In this document: positions 21,867 through 32,391 of the stretch, piece after piece
How positions within the stretch are numbered: the stretch's first letter is position 1
Layout of the letters: each line of letters opens with the position of its first letter
Assembly (NCBI GenBank): GCA_024195265.1
Contig: JAJLRJ010000001.1
Coordinates: forward strand, 50,894,672-50,958,671
Direction: 5' to 3'
DNA from: Dendrophyllia cribrosa
Taxonomy: Eukaryota > Cnidaria > Anthozoa > Scleractinia > Dendrophylliidae
DNA length: 64,000 bases
Notes under the pieces: model-generated
Database searches by the model: none
The model's input: the letters and a program-made list of their open reading frames with translations, nothing else
Told to the model about the DNA's origin: nothing
Program-made: the position numbers and the translations under genes

Positions 21867-24800
21867 GGTGGTGGTGGTGGTGGTGGTGGTGGTGGTGGTA
21901 GTAGTAGTAGTAGTAGCTTAGGCTTTCTCCTTTACGGAGAAGTTGAATTTGGTAGTCTTGTCTTGTTACTATGGAAACCACTGATTAAGCTGTTGAGCTT
22001 GTTGTTCAAAGCTAGCAAACCTCTCGACGGGTTTTCACGATTTTTGGCGAAACAGTATAAACTTTCAGTAAGTCTCATATGACAAAGCCATAAAACAATT
22101 GGTACATAATTTTCGGCAATTTACTCACTTTTCGTTTTTTCCGTTTATTGGGTTTGTGTATGTACAGGAATTGTTGTCTTTTCTTCGTGATCACGAACCA
22201 ACAAAATCCTACTAATTTGCCAATTTTTGAAAAAATTTACCGTGTGGAACGCGCACAATTAATGTTTTATCTACCGTAAAAACCTCTTTATTTTCGTGAC
22301 GTCATCTAACAATTCAACACACTGAGCATCGAGAATGTAAAACCTATTGGTTTTGAGTACAAGAATGACAGAACATTTATGCTAAAGTACAAACAATGCA
22401 AAAAGTTATTGTACAAATATTAATAACTTAAAGAATCGTCGGGAGGGAGTCCTTTATTTTTGGCTTTCAAAATTCCGTTTCTTTGAATCCACTTGTAGAG
22501 AATAATAAATAAAGGCATTACTAGTGTATGTCCGGTGTGTAGTTTATGAATCTTGGGCAGACTTGTTCACTTTCTCTAGACGTAACCTACTGAAACTTCC
22601 TTTTCAGGACTCTGGTTGGCAACCTTCCGACCGAAGATTTTCAAGGAGGTTTGAATTTCACTTATGGCATCCAGATGTCAGATAATGATACTAGGTGAGA
22701 GACTAGAAAACATGTTCAACTTCAGTGATAAGTTACTGTACTGACTATTGTAAGGCAAATGAGAAGACTTTTTGACTGAGCCAGTTAATACTATGATGAT
22801 ATAGCAGCCGAGATATTTGTAACAACAGGAAAAACTCAATTACAACTTCTTCAGTTGGCGGCACAAAAGATGTCATGCACGCGCCTCAGTACTATTCCAT
22901 GAATAGGGGCTAATCAGGATTGGCATTCGCGCAGATGTCTCCGGTAGACTAGTAGGACTAACGAGGGATTCACCTAGCATTTTTTATGAAAGGCGAGGGA
23001 AGGGGGGGGGGGGGGGGGGGGGGGGTGGGGGGGTACGAGTCCGTTGGGGTGTGTACAAACATGGTCTTCCAGGAAAGCGTAACTTTTAAAGTTCGGCATA
23101 TCCTGTATTTTGACCTTGTTGGGGGAGTTGGGGTGCATCCCTCAATCCTTCCAAATATTTTAAATGGGGATATATGTTCTTTCTTTACTGCGTCACAAAA
23201 GTTGTTCAGCGCCTGTCGCGACTGGCTTACTGGCGCCATCGCAAAGAATCCGTCCTAATATTATACAATGAAACAAAAACAAAAAATTAAACTATGAAAC
23301 TACATACCAACCCATCTAAAAATTGCGGGTCGATTATAGGGGACGCGCCATTTATTATTCTTTGATCATGTGAATTTGCTATGCTCTGAAATTATTTATT
23401 GTTTCGTCAGAGAGATCCTGTTAGAAGTTAGCAATGAAAATTACCTAGCAGATGTGTGCAACGTCGTGGGTGTAATCAAAGGGTCCACTCATCCAGGTGA
23501 GTCTTTTACAGCCAATTCCACTGCAGTGTACATAGACGGGTATTTCAAACATGACTCGCTGAAGTGGCTATGATTCGCCCAAGATAAAACAATGGTAAAG
23601 GTATTCGCCCAAAAAGTGAGCTCAAAGAGTAAACACTTACTTCCTTAAAAATAAATATTCACAAAGAACAAGATCTGAGAATCTCCTTCGCCAATTTATG
23701 ACAATGGGAAAAATATGACGGGCGAATCACGACTGGCGAATCATGTACAGACCCTGTACACTGTACTGAGATTTTAATGGATTTTTAAATATTTCAGGAA
23801 CTGATTACTCTGTAAACTCAGTTTGTGTGTGCACTTCCCAAACAATTGTATTACGTAACATACTGCAGACAATCCATTACTTTCATGACCGAGATCCACT
23901 CTTTCATGTCCATCTTCTCCGATAAGTACCTCAGGGGCAAATAGATAAAATTCTGGTGAAGAACGTCCGCCAGGAGCCGGTAATTGGCTCCTGCGTGCGA
24001 TATGGATTGGCTTCCCATCCAGGGGAAGAGTCATACTTCTAATGTACTTTTTGCTTTGTTTATCGGAGGTAATCGACCTAATAAGCCATGTTTTCCTTTT
24101 AGATGAGCTGGTGATGCTAGGTAATCATCGTGATGCTTGGGTGTTTGGTGCAGCAGACGCTTCCAGTGGTACTGCTGCTATGATGGAGTTGTCCAGAGTT
24201 CTTGGAGAGCAACTGAAGAAAGGTATTATGTGCATGTGATCAGAAACCCATAAGTGGGTTGAAACGTGCAACTTCCTCTTGTCACTTCAAAACAAGCTTC
24301 CGATTATTTAATTTGCTAAAAAGTTGTCACAGCCATATTTGGAAACTGAAAATAAAAATATTAACCAATCAATTCGCTAGAACAACTTGCTTCCAATCTC
24401 CCTGGACCGAGGGGTTTCCAAATATGGTACTAAGCAAAAAATGCATATTCGAAGGCTGTGAATGCGCGTTACACGTTTCAACCCACTTATGGGTTTCTGA
24501 TGTGATAGAGCGGTTTTCAACTGAGTATCGAAAGTAATTTCGCAATTGCTTTGGTTTTGCATTACTATGCTTTGTTATTGTCCAAAATATCTCGCGCGTG
24601 ATTTGCTCGCACGCGTTTTCCCGCGCTTGACGCCGGCTTCATGTATTTGCTTCGAGTTCTGATTGGTTCATCGGATTGTCTGCGAGTTCTGTGATTGGTC
24701 AGAGTAATTACTTTGGTTTTGGTTTTACGACACCCAATTGAAAACCGCTCTATTAGAGTGTCGAAAGTAATCTCGTGATTGTTTTGCTGCGCTATGTGAT

Positions 24801-27800
24801 GGGCTAAAAAATCTCCCGACACATACTCAAACAATCAGAAGTAAAACCAAAACCAATCTTCACTTACTCGCTCGTGTTTTCCCGTGCTTGGCGCCGGTTA
24901 CATGTATTTGCCACGAGTTGTGATTGTACCAGTTGCTATAAATGACCAGCAACATGGGGGCTCTAGGAACGTGATGGGTTTGAAATTTAAGGTTGTGCTC
25001 GTACTCAATCTGGTAAAGTTTCCTCTTCAGAGCACCCGGTGTTGTGTTTGTTTTAGTATGCATTTTCTGAGCTAAATCTCTGGAGAAAAAGCTCATGGAA
25101 TGCGCTATTGCCTATGATAGTCAAGATTTTCTCTGCTAACACCCGAGGCAGATGGCCAAACCAAATCAGGATTTAGCCTACGGTGCTAGCTCGTTATGTT
25201 TGGATTTCGTCATTAATTGGGTCACGACATTTGCAGTCACTCCCGACTAAGCATAATCCTTATGCGGCTTCTAAGAAGCGTGGTGGTTGCGTTTTCATTA
25301 CGGAATTGCTATTCTAATGGTATCACTGATTGAGCGTCATGGATAGGGAATTCAGAGGTCAATGCGCAAAGCGCCTTTTGCCATCCTTGAAAGTGAAGAA
25401 CACTTAACTATATATACCTATCTATACCTAGGTTGGAAGCCCAAGCGAACCATAGTGTTGTTAAGCTGGGGAGCTGAGGAACCACAGTACATGGGATCAG
25501 TTGAGTGGTTGGAGGTAGGTACAATGAACGAGCCATTTGCGTCTCATTCCAAATTGTACGTGATCGATCTAAAGTTTGATATATTTTTACCATCGATCAT
25601 CAACCACACTGAGTTTCCATATAACCGGCTCAGGAGGCGGATAATACATGTGATTAGTATATAATAACCAGTGGATAGTGTTTTTCGCGCGCTCTGATTG
25701 GCCACTCAAACTCGAAATAGTATTTGCTATTCAGCTCCATGTTGGTTTTTCAGTGGATGGAGAAACCCGGAGATTTAGCGAAAAATGTTTGGAGTAAGGA
25801 CAACAAACTTAACCCATAAATAACGCCGAGTCTGGGATTCAATTGAATCAGTGATCGATAGATCTATCGATGCACCCAAACGCACAGCAACAGCTAAATG
25901 TAGGTCTTGTTATCTTTTTCAAGGAGTATTCGCGTTTGTTGTCCGCCCGTGCTGTAGCCTATCTCAATGTGGATATGTCAGTTGACGGTAAGTGCTTAAT
26001 TCGATTTTTATTACCAGATTCGTCTATACAGTTATTTTAAAAGCTCCGACTAAACGTTCTACCATTGTTGTACAAAACTTGTTGGTTTAACAATGTTGGA
26101 ACGTTTAACACTCCATTTTAGATGATGTTTAACCAACATTTTTTGTTTGATGAATGTTTTGTTTCTGATCCAACACTTTGTTGAACGCAATAGTTTTTTA
26201 GCGTTCAGCCGGCTTTGCAACACAACAACGCAAGCAACAGCCAATCATGTTTCAACCACACGTCCACCAAATGTTGGACAACAATGTTGGGACGTTTAGC
26301 CGGGCGTCCAACAACATTGGATAACAATGTTGAAACGTTAATTGTTTAGCCGGTGCTTTTATCATAACCACACATTCTCCTAACATTGTTATAAAGCATT
26401 TGTTGGTTCAACAGTGTTAGAACGTTTAGCTTCCCTTGTTAGATGAAGTTTGACCAACATTTTTTGTTGGATGAATGTTTTGTTTCTGATCCGACATTTT
26501 GTTGGGCGAAACAGTGTTCAAATGTTTAGCCGGCTTTCCAAAAAACAACGCTAGCAACAGCCAATCATGTTTTAGCTACACGTCCAGAAAATAGACATTT
26601 TTGACAACAATGCTGGTACTTTTAGCCGGGCGTCCAACATAGCCAATGTTGAAAAGGTTTAGTCGGGCTTAAATGGTGTTCATTTGCATTGATTAAATCT
26701 GTTTTTTTTATTATGTCCAAGGAAACTACTCTTTCCGAGCTAAATCTGCACCTCTCCTTGACTGGGTTCTAGCCAGAGGAGCAATGAAGGTCAGTGCGAC
26801 TGAATGGAATTAAACAGTTTTAGGAATTTTCTTTCTTCAAATTGCTCACTTGAGTAAAAAAAAACCGGCCACGAGATTGTGATTGCGTTCCTTTTAACCA
26901 ATCTTTTTCCGGATTCTGCAAATCGAAAATTCATGAACATCTGAACAATCTGGTTTACCAAAACCTGAAACTGGATTGCCTAAAAGGGACGCTACCTATG
27001 TTCGTCGGATTAACAAGGGACATTCCGTTGCAAAACAAATCTTGTGAAGACATCTTGCTCGGCTGCCATAACACTGAATATAAGCATGGTGTTACTCGTG
27101 ATAATAATCCTAGAGTTAACGAGCCAATTTTCGGACACGGGGTATAGAAAAACGATGTGCTTTCCGTCTGTAAGCGCTTTTATGTAAATAATGATAACCG
27201 ACGCCCTTAATCTTCTTTTGCGTCAATTTTGATAGGTACCAAGTCCCCTAGGAAACGAGACTGCCTTCGATGAATGGATTAGGAAAATTCCATCAAAAAT
27301 GGGTTTCAACTATCTACCAAGGTACCCGTTTTACCAACTGAAATTTTCTGATAACTTGCAAGCTCTAATGTACGTTAAGTATGAGTTTCTGCTAGCAGTT
27401 CACGGTCGTATTTTTAAAACTGTTTCACTCTCTGTTTTTTCTCAGGTTGCAACAACCAAGGGCAGGCAGTGATTATGTCAATTTTATCCAGCGTCTTGGA
27501 ATCCCTATTGTGGATATTCGCTACACATATGACTCTGTGAGTTAAAATGCTGATGTTTTGGTAAAATAGCATCTCAAATATATCATTAGGGCTGGTTCCC
27601 ACTAGCCGGCGACGTAATCGGAAGCAGAGTGAGAGTCGGAAGCGTAAAGACTGATTTAGACGGCATAAATTTTGCCTACAACTATCGCATGCAACCTGCT
27701 TACGCCATACATACGACACGAAATCGCGTCGTTTAATCAGCCCACAACTCGCTCACAACTGTTGTATGCAACACAAAAAAGTTGTAGGATTTCAAAACAT

Positions 27801-30800
27801 GTTTTAAAACCCTATACGACAATCGTAGCCACATGCAATGTTTTATGATGCGAGTTGTATACAATTTTCGCTGACACAAACAGCGCGCGCTACAAAACAA
27901 AAACCATGCGACAACGTTGTCGCATGCGATTTTTTGCATGCTATTTAAAAATCGGCCTTAAAAAACCTTAAGTTGAAGTGTAAATCAAAAACGGAGTCGC
28001 AATCGGAATCGAAAGCTCGACAGAATCGGAGTCGGAGGGATCAGAAGGTTTCCTTTTTCTTCCGATTCCGCTTCTGCTTCCGTCGCTTACTACCCGCTTC
28101 CGTCGGTTTGGTTTCCACTAGATCGTAACTTTCTTGTGATTCCGATTCCGATTCCATCGTTTATGTCGCTAGTGGGAACCAACCCTTAGTCTTGATTGTG
28201 ACCGTATTTTTCTTTTAGAACAGTTTTCAATTGAGTGTCGTGAAACAAAGCGTAGCAATGCAAAACCAAAGCAATCGCGAAATTACTTTCGACACTCAAA
28301 TGAAAACCCTTATGGCCTTACTTTCCTTCTAGAGCAGTTTTTAATTAAGTGTCTAAAACCAAAACCAAAGTAATAGGCCATTTCCGAGTTGCCTTTAGCC
28401 TCTCTATCAAAGCGAGGCTAGATGCGAAACCTTTCATTTGAAAATGAGTTTTCATTTGCATGTGAATGAAAACTCATTTTCATATGAAAGGTTGTGCACC
28501 TAGCCTCGCTTTGACAACGAGGCGTAACGTAACTCGGAAATGGCCTATTATTAAGGCCAATAAAAACAGAGGCGCATACAATCCAATGAACCAATCAGAA
28601 CTCGAAGCAAATACATGCAGCGATGCCAAGCGCGGAAAACTGGTTTGGTTTACTTCTGATTGGTTGAGAAAGTGGCGCGGAATGTTTTAGCCAATCACAA
28701 AACGTAGAAATGCAAAACCAAAGCAATCTACACTCAATTGAAAACCGCTGTATCATTCACCAGCTTTTCCGTTTTATTAAGTTCTAACTAGCCGTGATCT
28801 AACCCTTCGTTATCGTTCGTAGAAAACCAGCAGTAACCCGTTATACCACACAGTTCACGATAACTTTTGGTGGATGTCACACTTGATTGATCCTGAGTTT
28901 AAATATCATCAAGTCACCACCAGGGTTTGGACCCAAATAACCATGACCTTGTCGGATGCAGTGATTTTACCATTCAACGTAACTCACTATGGGGTTAATA
29001 TGAAGTTGTTTAACAAACGTATCAAGGATAAATTTGCGGATGATTTCAAGACATACAACGTGACGCAAGAGTTGGGTGAGTCTTTCCACTTTTGCTATAT
29101 TCTATTTTTGTCACTTAACACCTATCAGCCTAAGAAAATGAGAGATATGAGTGGTCTAGAAGGAAAAAAACGTTTGTTGTAGTAAAAAATGTTGTTTTAT
29201 GATGATTTTTATCATCAATAGATTAACGGGCGTAGTTAAGGAAGTAGTATTCTGCTAAAGTTGTTGAAAGGCTTTTAGTAATGGATTGACACCTAAAACG
29301 GAGATGGTTTGCCTGGCATTGAGTCCTCTGCCTACTTGATTTTTTGCACTGACATCACATTGTCAATCATTTCCCTAAGTTGATGATCTTGTCTATATGT
29401 TTGTTCAATCCTTGCAGACTATCTTGACGAAGCTGTGAAAAACTTCCAAGAAACTGCTGAAAAGTTTGATGAGTTCGTTGAGAAAGCAGACAAAGAAGAG
29501 TAAGTTCTAAGGCAATAAGGCATGTTAAAAAATGGGAGAAAAAAATAACAATGGCATATAGCGGTTTTCTGTACTAAGTGACTACTGAGGTGTGCTGGTT
29601 TGGTTTCCATATCTTCACTGCATTGGTTCAAAACTTTCTCTCGCTTGCTTTTATTTGTCATAAAAAGATGCCATTCTGTTTTGCTTAGCTGTGAGACGAT
29701 TGTCTGTTTATAGCTCGAGTTTGGTTAACCTATGTTTATCAAGGCTGTAATAAAATATACCCTTCTGTTTTGCTTAGCTGTGAAACGGTTGTCTGTTTAT
29801 ATCTCGAGTTTTGATTAACCCAGGTATTTTAAGGCTGTATTTAATTACTTGCAACTTTACAACAGTATTTGGAAAGCTCCGGGCTTATTATTATTTTTTC
29901 AGTCATGGCGGCGTACTCTGATCTCTACAAGGTTATCAGGTCATATGCTACAAGTAAAAACGTCAGCCAAGTCAATGGTCGAAATTAATATCTTTTTCAA
30001 GTGAAATGCTTCTTGTGGTTACTGAATGTTCTCCCTCATAGTGGAAAATTGGTTTATAATACATCCAATCTCGTCGTACAAGAATTCAAAGTCACGCCCT
30101 TAACTAAATTAATTTTTTTTATTTTTCAGTAACGCCGTTGTGCGCACAATTAACAACCGATTACTTAACGTTGAACGAGCCTTTATTAACCTTGAGCCCA
30201 TTCTACAGGGCAACCCGCTGCAGAGGTGAGTAATAGTACGATTTACATTAGTACTACTTCCTGGCACTATACGGAACAGTCGAACACATGCAGGTCTTTG
30301 TACCCGATCTCCAAGGAAAAAAATGACTCCAGTATGAGCACCCTCTTCTAACACGGGATGTCTAGGAGATCTAGGATATCCTTAATGTAGGTTAACCTCT
30401 GGGTTTCCTTTTTCATTATATCTATTTTTGGTATTTTGAAATAAAGTATTGTATGTATTGTATGTATGTATGTCTATTAAGAAAATTGCGTTCTTATATG
30501 TTCAAGTGGTTATTAGCCGGTTATTCAACTTTTTTTTTTTCAAAAGAAGGATGCAACGAATACTTTTTATAAGTTACATTTTGTAGCTATAATTTCAATT
30601 AAAGGTAAAAAACAAAAAACCCAGAGCGTTTCTTATGTTGGGGTTACACAGCAAACCTTTTGGCTAAACTCATCATCTAATCATCACGAAGGAGATTTTT
30701 TATGTTAAATAACGTATCTCTTTGGGGACCCCTATCGACTTTTGCCCTAGTGCTACTAAACCTACATTTTTACTAGAAAGTTAAATCTTTTGTCATAAAT

Positions 30801-30994
30801 TGTTCTTTTGTAGGCACGTGGTTTTAACACACAGCCCGAGCATTACCTATAACTGGTACGGTGGAGTGGTGGACGCCATTTATCGTGCACGAAAAGGTCT
30901 TGTTTCCCCGGAGGAAGTTAAGAAACAAGTATCGATTGTAGCATATGGCATAAACTCGGCTACACACGTGCTTGAGCTGGAACCGATTATGTAA
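14396..30994 (+). CDS. Glutamate carboxypeptidase II / NAALADase-like peptidase (M28B)
   Basis: A type II membrane zinc peptidase that removes C-terminal glutamate from N-acetyl-aspartyl-glutamate or folate polyglutamates in its best-known relatives. Exons: 14396-14658, 16832-17114, 19167-19289, 19911-20100, 20990-21086, 22608-22694, 23411-23496, 24103-24222, 25432-25514, 25924-25987, 26722-26789, 27236-27321, 27446-27536, 28823-29075, 29418-29499, 30130-30225, 30814-30994. All junctions are in phase and give 750 residues, the same as human GCPII. Exon 1 gives a short tail and TM segment (about residues 18-44). PA-domain and peptidase blocks follow. Zinc ligands are all present: His385 and Asp395 (GNHRDAWVFG, AADASSG), Glu433 after catalytic Glu432 (WGAEEP), Asp461 (NVDMSVDGN), His556 (PLYHTV). 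Substrate-pocket Arg220 and Arg471 match, but one patch Arg is Asp540. The family is certain; the orthologue (FOLH1, NAALAD2 or NAALADL1) is not. AATAAA lies at 31359. Confidence 0.93.
16051..16387. mobile_element. 337-bp CCGGGGG-ended insertion with 9-bp duplication
   Basis: CGCTGATAC flanks both sides (16042-16050 and 16388-16396). The insert begins CCGGGG plus a long G-run and ends with C-runs and CCGGG, so its ends are inverted repeats: GACTCCCATATGAAAATGAC near the left end pairs with GTCATTTTTATATGGGAGTC near the right. Inside, the phrase CCCTAAAAGGTACC recurs about five times. It lies in intron 1 of the peptidase gene. An 8-9 bp duplication suggests a hAT-type mover. Confidence 0.8.
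17222..17459 (+). mobile_element. tRNA-derived SINE
   Basis: The head is a degenerate tRNA with an A box (TGGTCTAGTGGTTAGG) and a B box (GGTTCGAGTCT) at the usual spacing, an internal Pol III promoter. A body of about 150 bases follows, including TGTATAAATGGATACCGG and GCGATGGACTAGCATCCCATC, a motif I know from invertebrate SINEs. It is in intron 2 of the peptidase gene. A real tRNA gene is ruled out by the failed acceptor stem and the long tail. Confidence 0.8.
17683..17860 (+). repeat. Duplicated tRNA-like fragment
   Basis: Two adjacent copies of a unit of about 75 bases: GAACCTAGTA, then TGGCCTGGCTTACCAC, then a tRNA A-box-like GTAGCTCAGTGGTTAGAGCA. The second copy runs on into GGTTCAATTTCTGTCGGGG, a weak B box. 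This looks like a partial tandem duplication of an old SINE. Confidence 0.6.
18009..18423. repeat. Nested inverted repeats
   Basis: The inner fold-back pairs TACAATTCAG/ATAATCG and ATTTCAAATCG (about 18009-18047) with their inverted copies at about 18068-18110. The next pair joins TTAATCGAATCAATAACAAA near 18130 with its inverse, near 18400-18423. It lies within intron 2 of the peptidase gene. Confidence 0.65.
19414..19624. mobile_element. 211-bp MITE
   Basis: Terminal inverted repeats GGGCGCTTACCATTTGTCAG at 19414-19433 and its inverse ending at 19624; pairing extends through AACTGnCCGGCCAGACC. TTA stands on both sides (19411-19413 and 19625-19627), a 3-bp target duplication typical of PIF/Harbinger-like elements. 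No ORF. Confidence 0.8.
20370..20660 (-). repeat. Repeat fragments including a LINE-like 3' tail
   Basis: GGCTATAAGCCCTGGATTAT and the inverted GGGCTTATAAGCCGGTAT sit near 20375-20450. From 20583, GTAAGTAAGTAAGTAAG plus AACTTTATTTAAG reads on the minus strand as TTAAATAAAGTT followed by a tetranucleotide tail, the form of a LINE 3' end. Confidence 0.45.
21600..21916 (+). repeat. Retroelement 3' tail ending in (AGT)n(GGT)n microsatellite
   Basis: A 3'-UTR-like AT-rich stretch ends GTGATGAAATAAAGATTGT at 21800 and runs directly into about 20 AGT/TAG triplets, about 14 GGT triplets, then five AGT triplets (21801-21916). The AATAAAG plus repeated 3-mer is how several non-LTR elements end. It lies in intron 5 of the peptidase gene. 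Confidence 0.6.
22999..23250 (+). repeat. Poly-G tract and flanking repeat
   Basis: A G-run of about 24 bases (23002-23025) is followed by TGGGGGGG and a GC-rich stretch. It lies in intron 6 of the peptidase gene. It resembles the G/C-ended insertions at 5273 and 16051, but I found no matching right end or target duplication. Confidence 0.5.
24238..24502. repeat. 265-bp fold-back repeat beside exon 8
   Basis: AGAAACCCATAAGTGGGTTG near 24242 is repeated inverted at about 24479-24498. Inside it CCATATTTGGAAAC (24332) pairs with GTTTCCAAATATGG near 24413-24426. It starts only about 15 bases after the donor of peptidase exon 8. Confidence 0.7.
24505..25080. repeat. Copies of the GAGCGGTTTTCAATTGAGTGTC repeat family
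   Basis: Two inverted-repeat copies stand side by side, with ends TAGAGCGGTTTTCAA(C/T)TGAGT and the inverse AATTGAAAACCGCTCTA. Each contains the words GCTTTGGTTTTGCATTAC, GTTTTCCCGCGCTTG and GAGTTCTGATTGGTTC. Other copies lie at 18540-18790, 28215-28310, 28331-28752 and 36488-36562, making this the commonest dispersed repeat in the window. Confidence 0.7.
26060..26670. repeat. Tandem duplicate of a 300-bp AACAATGTTGG-rich repeat
   Basis: Copy 1 (26060-26357) and copy 2 (about 26375-26670) share the same order of phrases: GAACGTTTA, AGATGA(T/A)GTTT, CCAACATTTTTTGTT, ATGAATGTTTTGTTTCTGATC, AACAGCCAATCATGTTT and TTTAGCCGGGCGTCCAACA. The copies are about 85% alike by eye. They fill intron 10 of the peptidase gene. 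Confidence 0.75.
27588..28186. mobile_element. 0.6 kb MITE with a nested second repeat
   Basis: Ends AGGGCTGGTTCCCACTAG at 27588-27605 and its near-inverse CTAGTGGGAACCAACCCT ending at 28186. Just inside, GGAAGCAGAGTGAGAGTCGG-type sequence mirrors TCCGATTCCGATTCC. The centre (about 27650-27960) contains another repeat built on GTTGTATGCAACA palindromes and GTTGTCGCATGCGAT. No coding content. It lies in intron 13 of the peptidase gene. Confidence 0.75.
28331..28752. mobile_element. Fold-back element nested inside another repeat copy
   Basis: The outer repeat is a copy of the GAGCGGTTTTCAATT family (28331-28752). Its left part is interrupted at 28374-28555 by a perfect-looking fold-back with ends AATAGGCCATTTCCGAGTT and the inverse. 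Its arms include CTAGCCTCGCTTTGA and GAAAACTCATTTTCAT. It lies just upstream of peptidase exon 14. Confidence 0.75.
29668..29850 (+). repeat. Tandem duplication of about 95 bp
   Basis: The unit TTCTGTTTTGCTTAGCTGTG, then GTTGTCTGTTTATA, CTCGAGTTT, GGTTAACC and AAGGCTGTA, occurs twice in a row from about 29672 and about 29763. It is intronic, between peptidase exons 15 and 16. Confidence 0.7.
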
Positions 30995-32391
30995 AATATG
31001 AGGACACTTTGAAAACCTAACACGCTTCTCCTTAGACTTAAAACTGTTTTTATACTTAAACATTACACACGTCGTTCAGGTTGTTGAATGTTCGTTTTGC
31101 TTTTTAGATCGCATAAACATTACACAGTATTAAATCGACGCGCATTTACAAAGAAATGGCTCAAATATACCGCTAAAGTAATACCCTGCATAACCATCAT
31201 GCATGTGCATTAAAGGTTGTTGGATTAGTCAGACAACACTATGCTTCTGAGATTGTAAGTAAAAGTACGAGCATACGATGCTGTTTTATTACATCTACTT
31301 TGACGTAGATACATTACTTAAAAGCTATAGATTAAAAAAGGTTGTAAAAACTCATTTTAATAAAAGAGCGTAAATCGTGGTAGCTTACAGTCTTGAATGG
31401 CAGTTCTAATCAACTTTTAAAGAACTAGGTCCTGCTAAGTTATAATTGATTTTTGACTGGCCATACAAGACGCAAGGTATGCGTTTTTAATGTCAGCCAA
31501 TGTAGCCGTTGGCAAAAATCTCACCATCCCGCCCAATATGTCGCAAATGCCTCTGAATTGAAATTTTATTTGCCAATATAATTGTTGGTGTGGTTTGTTT
31601 TCTGCTTTTTGTAGTTTAAGAAAAACAAAAACAAAGTAACAAATCGTCCAATCACAATGAATGCAAATAATGAAATGTACCAAAAAGAACTTGAAGCAGA
31701 ATAAAAGAACAACTGGTTACACGCACGGCGTCAAGCGCGTCAGTCATCTTCAGTTCTGAATTTGTTTCTGTTTGGTGAAAAACAGTATTATATTGTGACT
31801 GGTCAAAACGCGATGCTCAAAAGGAACAAGAAACTAAAGCAAACAAGTTTCTTCCAACAGCTAACTGAAAACTACCCTTAGTTTACGAATACCACCGCTT
31901 CAGAATCAAAATTAGATTCACGTACACTGAAACTGAATTAAATATTGTATTGTTCTCCAATAAAGGCATTTTATTCGTCGTCCATTCCAAAACCAAACAG
32001 TGAATCAGAGTCAAACCAAGAAGTGCTTTCTTGGTTGTCCTTCTTCCTACGTGATAGTGGTTTAATTTTAGTTATCTTGCTCTTGAATGGAGGTTTCATT
32101 GTTTGGTGCAATCCACGTGCTTTTCCCTTTAAGAGAGGGAAAAAAACCTATTGAGTGTGTTGTACTGTATTACTGCATATTCGAAGTACGTTAGTATTGA
32201 TATAAAATGAAGTAAAAACGAAGGCAGCTTAAAATTACAGTTAACAGAAATAGGTACTCTGTATATAAAGAACATTAGAGATCTATTTTTAATGTTTTTG
32301 GTAATATCTGGAGATATTGTTTGGAAACTATGCACATCTTTATCAGCTTCCATTTCTTACTACTCAACTTTCAAATTCAAAACTAAACTTT
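30995..32391. other. 3' flanks of two convergent genes
   Basis: The stretch between the stop of the peptidase gene and the stop of SYCP1. It contains the AATAAA at 31359-31364 for the peptidase and a TTTATT near 31970 that could serve SYCP1 on the minus strand. A degraded repeat with GCGTCAAGCGCG sits at 31720-31740. I saw no other gene. Confidence 0.6.

Noticed and set aside
21763..21981. 72-residue ORF rich in Tyr and His
   Set aside because: It is only the translation of the AGT/GGT microsatellite.
23774..24034. 86-residue minus-strand ORF
   Set aside because: The GGATTGGCTTCCCATCCAGG phrase marks it as a SINE tail fragment, not a gene.
28466..28690. 74-residue plus-strand ORF
   Set aside because: It lies wholly inside the nested repeats upstream of peptidase exon 14.
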